Shown one piece after another: positions 32,981 to 40,053 of a stretch of 64,000 bases of DNA. The stretch's first letter is position 1. Each line of letters starts with the position of its first letter. The notes under the pieces were generated by a model. The model saw only the letters and a list, made by a program, of their open reading frames with translations, searched no databases and was not told the DNA's origin. Source of the stretch: Prevotella sp. P5-92 (lineage in GTDB: Bacteria; Bacteroidota; Bacteroidia; Bacteroidales; Bacteroidaceae); assembly GCF_002251245.1 (NCBI RefSeq), contig NZ_NPJG01000079.1, forward strand, positions 1 to 64,000. The letters are read 5' to 3'. The translations under genes were made by a program, and so were the position numbers.

Positions 32981-33012
32981 TACCTTTGCGGCGCAAAACC
33001 ACTGCAAAAGTA
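32981..33012. promoter_or_regulatory. divergent -7 elements for pepD and the metY operon
   Basis: Plus strand TACCTTTG (32981-32988) points to the small protein gene and metY. Minus strand TACTTTTG (33005-33012) points to pepD. The two elements overlap in direction within 32 bp; -33 boxes are weak for both. Confidence 0.5.
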
Positions 33013-33018
33013 ATAAAT

Positions 33019-33264
33019 ATGTTTGAGATTCTACTATCATCCGCGTTAATAATTGCTATAAGCATGGCATTTTTATGCGTAAAAGTCATTTTCAGGCGCA
33101 ATGGCACCTTCAAGTCGCAGCATATTCACGACAGCGAGGCGATGAAGGAGCGCGGCATACACTGTGTCATGGACCAGGACCGTGAGGCACGCACACCCGT
33201 GAAGAGTGCTGTGGCTGAGAGGCGCGACGCGAGGCGGTCTGCCGACAGTGGTAAGGAACAGTAA
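33019..33264 (+). CDS. small single-helix membrane protein, function unknown
   Basis: An 81 aa protein: N-terminal hydrophobic helix (EILLSSALIIAISMAFLCVKVIF, residues about 3-25), then a polar basic and acidic tail with FKSQHIHDSEAMKERGIHCVMDQDREARTP and a charged C-terminus RRDARRSADSGKEQ. The orientation suggests an anchored cytoplasmic tail. It begins 31 bp after the -7 element and is followed 24 bp later by metY. The conserved-looking CxM/HIH residues could bind metal, but this is a guess. Confidence 0.7.
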   Translation: MFEILLSSALIIAISMAFLCVKVIFRRNGTFKSQHIHDSEAMKERGIHCVMDQDREARTPVKSAVAERRDARRSADSGKEQ

Positions 33265-33288
33265 AACAAGAAAAACGATATAACAATA

Positions 33289-34566
33289 ATGGAAAAGAAC
33301 TTAAGACAAGCATCGCTATGTATCCATTCGGGATACGAGCCAAAGAACGGAGAACCCGTGGAACTGCCCATCGTCCAGAGCACCACGTTTAAGTATGAGA
33401 GCAGCGACGAGATGGCAAAACTCTTCGACCTTGAGCGTGATGGATATTTCTATACTCGTCTCGCCAATCCCACCAACGACGCTGTGGCATGCAAGATAGC
33501 CGCACTCGAGGGTGGTATAGGTGCGGTGCTAACGTCATCGGGGCAGGCAGCCAATTTCTTCGCTGTGTTTAACATCTGCGAGGCGGGCGGACATATTGTC
33601 GCCTCCAACGAGATCTACGGCGGCACGTACAACTTATTTGGCGTGACGCTGAAGAAGCTCGGCATCGACTGCACCTTCGTCAGTCCCGACGCTACTGAGG
33701 AAGAGATAGGACAAGCCTTCCGCCCCAATACCAAGGCTCTTTTCGGCGAGACCATCTCAAATCCCGGCTGCAAGGTGCTTGACATAGAGAAGTTTGCACG
33801 CATAGCCCACAGTCACGGCGTGCCACTCGTCGTGGACAACACCTTTGCCACGCCCATTAACTGCCGTCCGTTTGAGTGGGGATGCGACATCGTCACCCAT
33901 TCCACCACGAAGTATATGGACGGCCATGCCACCCAAGTGGGCGGATGTGTGGTCGATAGCGGCAATTTCGACTGGATGGCACATGCCGATAAGTATCCCG
34001 GACTGTGTACATCCGACGAGTCGTACCACGGTCTCACCTATGCCAAAGACTTCGGCAAGAAGGGTTACATCACCAAGATCGTGGCGCAGCTGATGCGTGA
34101 CTTCGGCTCAACGCCTGCTCCCCAGAACTCGTTTCTGCTCAACTTAGGACTTGAGACGCTTGCCGTGCGTATGGAGCGCCATTGCAGCAATGCGCAGCGC
34201 GTGGCGGAGTATCTCAGCGCCGACCCGCGCGTGGCGTGGGTGCGCTATTCAGGTTTGCCTGGCGACAGCAGCCATGCCCTTGCCATAAAATATATGCCTG
34301 GTGGCAGCTGTGGCGTGATAGCTTTCGGTCTTAAAGGTAGCCGCGAGACCGCCATTAAGTTTATGGACTCGCTGAAGATGATCAACATCGCCACCCATGT
34401 GGCCGACCTTCGCACCTGTGTGCTCCATCCCGCCAGTCACACACATCGCCAGCTCTCTGACGAGCAGCTCCGCGCGGCAGGCATTGCACCTGAGTTTATC
34501 CGTCTCTCGGTGGGCTTGGAAGACGCCGACGACATCATCGACGACATCAAGCAGGCGTTGGGATGA
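33289..34566 (+). CDS. metY: O-acetylhomoserine aminocarboxypropyltransferase (sulfhydrylase)
   Basis: A PLP enzyme of the Cys/Met metabolism family, 425 aa, making homocysteine from O-acetylhomoserine and sulfide. Landmarks: SLCIHSGYEP start, QSTTFKYES, YTRLANPTNDAVACKIAALEGG, SSGQAANFFAVFNIC, NPGCKVLDI, VDNTFATP and the PLP Lys in THSTTKYMDGHATQVGG. The 425 aa length and the HADKYPGLCTSDESYHG segment favour MetY over MetB/MetC. No SAM riboswitch was recognised upstream. Confidence 0.92.
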   Translation: MEKNLRQASLCIHSGYEPKNGEPVELPIVQSTTFKYESSDEMAKLFDLERDGYFYTRLANPTNDAVACKIAALEGGIGAVLTSSGQAANFFAVFNICEAGGHIVASNEIYGGTYNLFGVTLKKLGIDCTFVSPDATEEEIGQAFRPNTKALFGETISNPGCKVLDIEKFARIAHSHGVPLVVDNTFATPINCRPFEWGCDIVTHSTTKYMDGHATQVGGCVVDSGNFDWMAHADKYPGLCTSDESYHGLTYAKDFGKKGYITKIVAQLMRDFGSTPAPQNSFLLNLGLETLAVRMERHCSNAQRVAEYLSADPRVAWVRYSGLPGDSSHALAIKYMPGGSCGVIAFGLKGSRETAIKFMDSLKMINIATHVADLRTCVLHPASHTHRQLSDEQLRAAGIAPEFIRLSVGLEDADDIIDDIKQALG

Positions 34567-34617
34567 GAAATAGGAATATTGAAGTAATAAAGGATTCTAA
34601 ATAATAAAGATAAAGAA

Positions 34618-35232
34618 ATGAACAAGAGAAACATTTTCCGCACGCTGAGCGTAGCTGCCCTTGCCGCCGTAATGCTCACATCGTGCAACAACTCGGCACC
34701 AAAGATGGACGAGAAGCAAGAAGCTGCACAGCCAGCAGGTAGCACCGACATGAAGATAGCCTTTGTAGAGGTTGACTCGATCATGTCGCAGTATAAGTTC
34801 TGTAAGGAGTACTCGCTCGTGCTCCAGAAGAAGAGCAACAACGCCCGCAACACCCTCGCCGCCAAAGAGAAACAGCTGCAGGCAGCCGCCGCCAACTTCC
34901 AACAGAAGTTGCAGAATAACGGCTTTGCCAGCCGCCAGCAGGCTGAGAGCGTGCAGGCAGCCATCCAGCGTCAGGGCCAGGACCTTCAGGAACTCCAGAA
35001 CCGCCTCGGCTCAGAGCTCGACTCAGAGACCGCGAAGTTTAATGCCGCCCTGCGCGATTCTATCCAGAACTTCCTCAAGGACTACAACAAGTCGAAGAAG
35101 TACGACCTCATCATCTCCAAGGCAGGCGACAATATCCTCTATGCCGACAAGCGTCATGACATCACCATGGACGTAATCAACGGCCTCAACAACCGTTATA
35201 AGTCAACTATCAAGGCAGCTGAGAAGAAGTAG
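34618..35232 (+). CDS. OmpH/Skp-like lipoprotein
   Basis: A 204 aa protein with a lipobox (VAALAAVMLTSC, Cys at about residue 23) and a short linker. The OmpH/Skp-type domain follows: MKIAFVEVDSIMSQYKFCKEYS, a long coiled coil (residues about 65-150) rich in Gln and Ala, and the closing strand YDLIISKAGDNILYADKRHDIT. Skp family proteins are periplasmic chaperones for outer-membrane proteins; the lipid anchor here is common in Bacteroidetes relatives. It follows metY by 51 bp but may be separate. Terminator at 35276. Confidence 0.88.
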   Translation: MNKRNIFRTLSVAALAAVMLTSCNNSAPKMDEKQEAAQPAGSTDMKIAFVEVDSIMSQYKFCKEYSLVLQKKSNNARNTLAAKEKQLQAAAANFQQKLQNNGFASRQQAESVQAAIQRQGQDLQELQNRLGSELDSETAKFNAALRDSIQNFLKDYNKSKKYDLIISKAGDNILYADKRHDITMDVINGLNNRYKSTIKAAEKK

Positions 35233-35275
35233 GAGAGGGGAGAAGAAAATTTTTTTTTGATTATTACGTTATGTG

Positions 35276-35318
35276 AAGGCGGCGCTTGGAAATATTTACC
35301 CTGAGTGCCGCCTTTTTT
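35276..35318 (+). terminator. terminator of the OmpH-like gene
   Basis: AAGGCGGCGCT (35276-35286) pairs with AGTGCCGCCTT (35304-35314), one G-T wobble, followed by a T run. Confidence 0.8.
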
Positions 35319-35459
35319 GGGGTGGGAAATCTTTGCTGCTACGACATTTCTCTTTCCCTTCAGCTCGACGGGCGTGAACTTAGCTATCCCCGCCATTTCT
35401 TCCCTCAATTCCATTCATGCCTCGAATATTTTACTTGCCGAGATGCAACTTTTCCTATG

Positions 35460-35491
35460 CAAAGATAGTAATTTTATTGTTACGCTCCAAA
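35460..35491 (-). promoter_or_regulatory. orphan minus-strand promoter
   Basis: On the minus strand TTTG (35488-35491), 20 bp spacer, TATCTTTG (35460-35467), a near-perfect consensus. Downstream on the minus strand there is only a 72-codon frame (35196-35414) of doubtful reality, which runs antisense through the 35276 hairpin. It may belong to a decayed gene or to a small RNA. Confidence 0.55.
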
Positions 35492-35540
35492 TTTTTTGAA
35501 AAGAAAATAGTTCTGAAAAGACATTGGTGTGGTCATCACG

Positions 35541-35971
35541 GTCATTATGGTCAAAGTCATTTTGGTCATTTTCGTTTCGGGGATGTGTTTTCAGTGCCAC
35601 TATATAAATATAATTAAAATTATATTTATATAGTGAGTCGGAAAGAGAGTGCGAAATCCTTTTTGACCTTAATGACCAATGACCTTAATGACCGCGTCTC
35701 GCTATGCTCAAAGTGAAAAGTGAAGAGTGAAAAGTGAAGAGTGAAAATTGAAGAGTTGTGGTCAAAGTGGTCATTATGGTCAAAGTCATTTTGGTCATTT
35801 TCGTTTCGGGGATGTGTTTTCAGTGCCACTATATAAATATAATTAAAATTATATTTTATATAGTGAGTCGGAAAGAGAGTGCGAAATCCTTTTTGACCTT
35901 AATGACCAATGACCTTAATGACCGCGTCTCGCTATGCTCAAAGTGAAAAGTGAAGAGTGAAAAGTGAAGAG
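35541..35971. repeat. two direct copies of a ~200 bp intergenic repeat
   Basis: Copy 1 starts at 35541, copy 2 at 35770 (period 229, then 230 after a one-base T insertion). They share GTCATTATGGTCAAAGTC, the palindrome region, GAGTCGGAAAGAGAGTGCG and a tail of GTGAAAAGTGAAGAGT units. The head motif (GTCATTATGGTCA) appears a third time near 35992. No open reading frame of note is present. This explains most of the 1.2 kb gap without a gene. Confidence 0.92.
35599..35634. repeat. 36 bp perfect palindrome inside the direct repeat
   Basis: The arm ACTATATAAATATAATT and its exact complement are separated by AA. The second copy (35828-35864) carries one extra T in the right arm. The sequence is pure A/T except for one base at each end of the stem. 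Confidence 0.92.
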
Positions 35972-36107
35972 TTGTGGTCATTTGGTCATTGGTCATTATG
36001 GTCATTTTCGTTTTTCAATTTCACTTCCCCCCATAAACCAGAAACTATACACCATAAACCTTCATCACAAGTGTCGGGAAACTGACGATGGACCTTCGGG
36101 AAAAGTA

Positions 36108-36138
36108 TTGCAGAATCAGGCAAAATGTCGTACCTTTG
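36108..36138 (+). promoter_or_regulatory. promoter upstream of the HU remnant
   Basis: TTG (36108-36110), 20 bp spacer, TACCTTTG (36131-36138): a good consensus promoter. No intact gene follows; 65 bp later the decayed HU frame begins. Confidence 0.6.
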
Positions 36139-36203
36139 CAGCAGATTTGAGTGATACCTCATTTCAGTCATCACTTATCACCGAAGGTGGTCTTAATTTA
36201 TGA

Positions 36204-36476
36204 CTGGCGCCGGTCATAAGAGACGGCAAATCTTCGCCTGAGGATGTGGCTCTCGTGGCTACCGAGAAGCAGAATGCTTTCGCCATCGCGCAGTATGCCG
36301 ACGTGATGACCATCGAGAAGTTCGCCAAGCACATCGCCACCCACGGCTGCGTCTATTCACGTGCCGACATCAGCGCAATCCTCTACATGGCAGTCGATTG
36401 CATGCGCGAGCAGCTCCTCGAAGGCAAGAAGATTCGCCTTGGCGATCTGGGTGATTTCAGTGTCTCGCTCCAGTCG
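36204..36476 (+). pseudogene. truncated HU-family DNA-binding protein gene
   Basis: The frame from 36204 encodes SPEDVALVATEKQNAFAIAQ, then VMTIEKFAKHIATHGCVYSRADISAILYMAVDCMREQLLEGKKIRLGDLGDFSVSLQSS, which matches the Bacteroidetes HU-like family core (GC.YSRADI..ILY..VDC, LLEGK.I.LGDLG.F..S). The frame has no start codon at the expected place: a TGA at 36201 directly precedes it and the N-terminal strand is missing. After LQSS the sequence runs into the antisense of the next gene, so the C-terminal arm is lost. The promoter at 36108 survives. I call it a remnant. Confidence 0.75.
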
Positions 36477-36965
36477 TCATTGTGCAGCGTTGCAGGCAGC
36501 CTGCACTTCGGCAGGCACTTCGGCGCAGCGTTCGTAATGGCAGACGTCGGCGGGATAGTCCTTGGCGGTCCATATCATCGAACCGCTGGCTACGAGACGG
36601 GTGACGATGTAGGAATGAGCCCATTCGCCACGGTCGTAGTCGTAGCTGCCGCTGATGACATAGCCGAGATATGGGTCGGAGGCGACGCTGAACGTGCCGG
36701 TGATATGACGGCCATACATGCTGTCAAACGACTGGTAGATGTCGAACGTCTGCTCGCGACGGTTGAAGACGATATAGCAATAGACGCCATCGGGCACTGG
36801 TTCGCCGTCGTTCCACGTGACAAGGCGCCACGTACCATGGAGATTGGCGGGAGTGACTTCTAACGAAGGCTCTTCCTCGATGTCGTCGTCGCTGCTACAG
36901 GACACAAGTGCCAAGGACAGCAGCACTGCAATGAGGAGAGTGAAAAGGTGTTTTACGTATTTCAT
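36477..36965 (-). CDS. surface lipoprotein, lipocalin-like small domain
   Basis: A 162 aa protein: signal peptide with lipobox LLSLALVSC (Cys at 23), an acidic surface-export-like stretch SSDDDIEEEPS, then one small beta domain (NLHGTWRLVTWNDGEPVPDGVYCYIVFNRREQTFDIYQSFD, GRHITGTFSVASDP, GYVISGSYDYD) reminiscent of lipocalin-like lipoproteins. The stop abuts the HU remnant. It follows the DUF1573 gene by 169 bp, with no promoter seen in between, and may be the last gene of the operon. Confidence 0.75.
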   Translation of the reverse strand: MKYVKHLFTLLIAVLLSLALVSCSSDDDIEEEPSLEVTPANLHGTWRLVTWNDGEPVPDGVYCYIVFNRREQTFDIYQSFDSMYGRHITGTFSVASDPYLGYVISGSYDYDRGEWAHSYIVTRLVASGSMIWTAKDYPADVCHYERCAEVPAEVQAACNAAQ

Positions 36966-37134
36966 TGTTATTCTTGTTGTTTATTATTTCTATTGATGTA
37001 AAGGATTTTTGCGATTCTTCCTAATACCAATGCGTGGCATCTGCGGCGGGCGGTCTTACATAAAGTAGAGACCCTACATCGGCGACAATCAGCGACAAAC
37101 AGCGGCAATCAACTTGTCAACTAAAAGATTCTCC

Positions 37135-37947
37135 TCATTTCTTCTCCTCCCTGCTGACGGTGACGTGGACGGTGCGGTCGGATGGACGGCCATCGACGCC
37201 TTCAATGATGACGGGGAAGGTAAAGACCGCGGGAAGCGTGGCGGGAATGAGGTCGGCGACAACGGTGATCACGAGGTCGGCCTCGGCGCCTGGCTCGACT
37301 ACAGCCGGCTCGGTGGAGAGACGGGCGTAAGGCGGCAGCACGAGGCTCGACAGGCGCAGCGGCGCATTGCCGCTATTGCCGCAGAGGATGCGCGCTGAGG
37401 GCCTTGTGGCGTGACCGACGACTTCTACAGCAGCCTTTCGCTGCTTCAGACGCAGGACGCCCATCTTGTGGGGGAAACGCGACCATATGTCGGCGCCGGG
37501 CAACACCATGCCCGTGAGCGTGAGACGCGCAGCCGGGGCTGACGGATGGCCGGCGAGATATACAAAGACGCTGCTGTCGATGGTGCCGGGATAGCGGTTG
37601 GGACTGAACGTGACGCTGACCACGCAGCTGTCTTCAGGCGCTATCTCCATCGGCTCAACCGTGGCGCGCGTACAGCCGCATGAGGCCGACACCTTCTCCA
37701 CCTTGAGCGCATGCCCGCTGACATTACGTCCTACAAAGCGGTAATGGCGCGGAGCGTCGTCCTCGGTCATCGTGCCAGCATCGATCACGGTGGCATCGAA
37801 CCGCAACTGACCTTGTGCCGCCACTGTGCCGAACAGGAGCAGAAGGAGAAACGACGCCGCTGTACGAGCCTGGAGTAGGAAGAGCGACACCGTTGCACGC
37901 GACAGCGACAAAGGCCTCGCGGCGACGCTATGATCACATCCAGCCAT
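37135..37947 (-). CDS. DUF1573 protein of the SusC/D-protease operon
   Basis: A 270 aa exported protein. The N-terminus is long (MAGCDHSVAARPLSL...) before the hydrophobic stretch AASFLLLLLFGTVAAQGQ, so the true start may be a later codon. The DUF1573 domain is LRFDATVIDAGTMTEDDAPRHYRFVGRNVSGHALKVEKVSASCGCTRATVEPMEIAPEDSCVVSVTF, followed by a second Ig-like domain (about 160-265). It overlaps the 3' end of the protease gene by 14 bp, implying coupling. The Cys in SCGC is conserved. Confidence 0.8.
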   Translation of the reverse strand: MAGCDHSVAARPLSLSRATVSLFLLQARTAASFLLLLLFGTVAAQGQLRFDATVIDAGTMTEDDAPRHYRFVGRNVSGHALKVEKVSASCGCTRATVEPMEIAPEDSCVVSVTFSPNRYPGTIDSSVFVYLAGHPSAPAARLTLTGMVLPGADIWSRFPHKMGVLRLKQRKAAVEVVGHATRPSARILCGNSGNAPLRLSSLVLPPYARLSTEPAVVEPGAEADLVITVVADLIPATLPAVFTFPVIIEGVDGRPSDRTVHVTVSREEKK

Positions 37948-40015
37948 TGTCGGAAGCGTGGTTACGGACGGTGACTACGACGGTCTGGTTTGTGCCGTCA
38001 GCCGAGCGCACGGTGAGCGTGGTGCTACCTGTTTGCTGGCCGCAGACGACGAGCGTGGTGCCCTCGACGCTGGCAGAAGCTACGGCAGTGTCTGCCACGC
38101 TGCAGGTGAAGCCTGAGGCAGTGGCGAAATATAGTGAGAGGTCGAACGACGTCTGTGAGCCCACTGCCACATACACGTTTGGCAACTTCATGGCCGAGCT
38201 GAGTTCGTTGTTGCGGATATTGTTTAGCAGCAGACCGGCATCGATAAGTCCTGTGCCCATCTTGCCGATATATGCCGCGAGCGACATCACATTGGCAGAT
38301 GCTCCCATGGTGGTATGGTTTTTGTAATACGTCTTTGTGGCTCCGCCTCCATAATGGCTGTCGAGCGGCTTCACCGACTTCTTCAGCAGTTCGATGTAGT
38401 CGGAAGCACGATAGTGGCGGTGAAGTCGCTTAGCGTAAGCAAGGCCGAGGGCAGCCACTCCCGACACGTGTGGACACGACATCGACGTGCCGTCCATATA
38501 GCCGTAGGCAGGCTGGCCGTTGCGTATCATGGTGGAGAGAACTGCTCCCTGCTGAAGCGTGGTCTCGTCCCAATACGCCACTTCTTCCTCGCCTATTTTG
38601 GAATAATAGAGAAGGTCGCCGCCTGGCGCGCTGATGGTGACGAGCGAGCCGTAGTCGGTGTAGCTGGAGGGAGTGAAGTCGGCTGCTGTAGCCGCCACAC
38701 ACACGCACTTAGAATAGGCGCCCGGGAAGGAGGGATTGGGCGAGAACTCGTTGCCTGCAGCAAACACTACTACGCCGCCGTCGATGACGCCATTGGGAGA
38801 GCCGGCGTTATGAATGAAATAGTCAAGTGATTCTTTCTCAAGCGGATACATTTTCTCCCACTCTTTCTCGGTGGCCGGACCGGGAGTGTAGCCATCGACG
38901 ATACTTGCCTCTGAGGAATTGTAGCCCCAGCTGCACTGAAGCACCACGGCTCCGTTGTCGGCGGCATACTTGATGGCGCGCGCCTCGCCTGCCAATGTCA
39001 CGCTGCTCTGTCCTGAGAACACCTGGCACGTCATAATCTTCACACCCGAATCGGGACTGCCGTCGCCGCCTGCCACTCCGCAGACACCGATGCCGTTGCC
39101 GTTGACAGCGGCTATGGTGCCCGACACGTGTGTGCCGTGACCAATGTCGGAGGCATCGTTCCACGTTATCTTGCCGCTGTTTGCCACGAAGTTGTAGCCG
39201 TGCTGGTCGCCGGCATAGCCATTGCCGTCAGCATCCACCGACGAGCCTTGTGTCTCGCCAGCGTTGTTCCACATGTTGGCGGCAAGGTCGGGATGGGTGT
39301 ACATCACGCCGTCGTCGAGCACGGCGACGATGATCGACGGGTCGCCAGTGCACGACTGCCATGCCTCGACGATATTGACGTCGCAGCCTGCTTGTGCAGT
39401 GGCGTGGTTATCGTTAAGGCACTCGAAATCGTAGTGTCCCTCGCCAAGGTTGTTGTAGTGCCACTGATGGGCAAAGCCTGGGTCGGAGGGGAACGACGTG
39501 GAGCGCGTTGTGGCTACTGGCTTGAGCATGCTCTTGCTGACATAGATGCGGCGACTGTCGGCAGTGGAGCGTTTGAGTCGGCCGTTGGTCTGCACTTTGG
39601 TCACCTCGCCAAGCTGCTTGAGACGGCGCACGGCCTCGCTGAGGTCGGTGTCGGCGTTAAACTTGACGGTGTACCAGAGATGAAGTCCCGCGGCGCGAGT
39701 GCGTGCCTCTGTGCGGCTATCGACGGGGAAGACCCGTTCGAAGCTGTAGCTGCCGAGGATGTCGAGCACCTCGTCGGTCGAAGGGATGCCCGAACGTGTG
39801 GCTTTGCCAGAGCGCGTCAGCTGCAGCTGGCGGTCGAGGATCTCGGTCATCTCGTCGGAGAACTTGATGAGCAACTCGCCCGATGTGGCGTCGGAAGGGA
39901 TGACAACATCGGTGTCGGCGACGTCGGTGTCGGGTTCGAGGGCGGTGAGAGAGCTATCGGAGCAGCCTGTCAGCGCCATGGCAAGTATTGCTATATGAAA
40001 TATGTTTCTGTTCAT
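37934..40015 (-). CDS. S8 family subtilisin-like surface lipoprotein protease
   Basis: A 693 aa protein: lipobox AILAMALTGC (Cys18) and acidic start SDSSLTALEPDTDVADTD; propeptide-like domain (about 45-150); S8 domain (about 175-560) with catalytic Asp234 (AVLDDGV), His293 (GHGTHVSGT), oxyanion Asn (FAAGNEF) and Ser511 (GTSMSCPHVSG), all intact. A C-terminal Ig-like/BIG2-type domain (about 590-690; TASVEGTTLVVCGQQTGSTTLTV-like pattern) ends the chain. Expected to sit on the cell surface and cut protein substrates. Same operon as the SusC/SusD pair. Confidence 0.92.
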   Translation of the reverse strand: MNRNIFHIAILAMALTGCSDSSLTALEPDTDVADTDVVIPSDATSGELLIKFSDEMTEILDRQLQLTRSGKATRSGIPSTDEVLDILGSYSFERVFPVDSRTEARTRAAGLHLWYTVKFNADTDLSEAVRRLKQLGEVTKVQTNGRLKRSTADSRRIYVSKSMLKPVATTRSTSFPSDPGFAHQWHYNNLGEGHYDFECLNDNHATAQAGCDVNIVEAWQSCTGDPSIIVAVLDDGVMYTHPDLAANMWNNAGETQGSSVDADGNGYAGDQHGYNFVANSGKITWNDASDIGHGTHVSGTIAAVNGNGIGVCGVAGGDGSPDSGVKIMTCQVFSGQSSVTLAGEARAIKYAADNGAVVLQCSWGYNSSEASIVDGYTPGPATEKEWEKMYPLEKESLDYFIHNAGSPNGVIDGGVVVFAAGNEFSPNPSFPGAYSKCVCVAATAADFTPSSYTDYGSLVTISAPGGDLLYYSKIGEEEVAYWDETTLQQGAVLSTMIRNGQPAYGYMDGTSMSCPHVSGVAALGLAYAKRLHRHYRASDYIELLKKSVKPLDSHYGGGATKTYYKNHTTMGASANVMSLAAYIGKMGTGLIDAGLLLNNIRNNELSSAMKLPNVYVAVGSQTSFDLSLYFATASGFTCSVADTAVASASVEGTTLVVCGQQTGSTTLTVRSADGTNQTVVVTVRNHASDNGWM

Positions 40016-40053
40016 TATTTAATTATATGTAGAGATTACTGTATTGTTCTTGA

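Noticed and set aside
32990..33018. SAM riboswitch before the metY operon
   Set aside because: The space between the -7 element and the first start codon is only about 30 bp, too short for a known SAM riboswitch.
35415..35829. Two minus-strand frames starting MALKTHPRNENDQND inside the duplicated repeat
   Set aside because: They are translations of a non-coding direct repeat, end in the palindrome and have no supporting promoter at the right place.
36246..36863. A 205-codon plus-strand gene starting at GTG
   Set aside because: The first ~75 codons are the HU remnant; the rest is antisense to the lipoprotein gene at 36477 and has no similarity.
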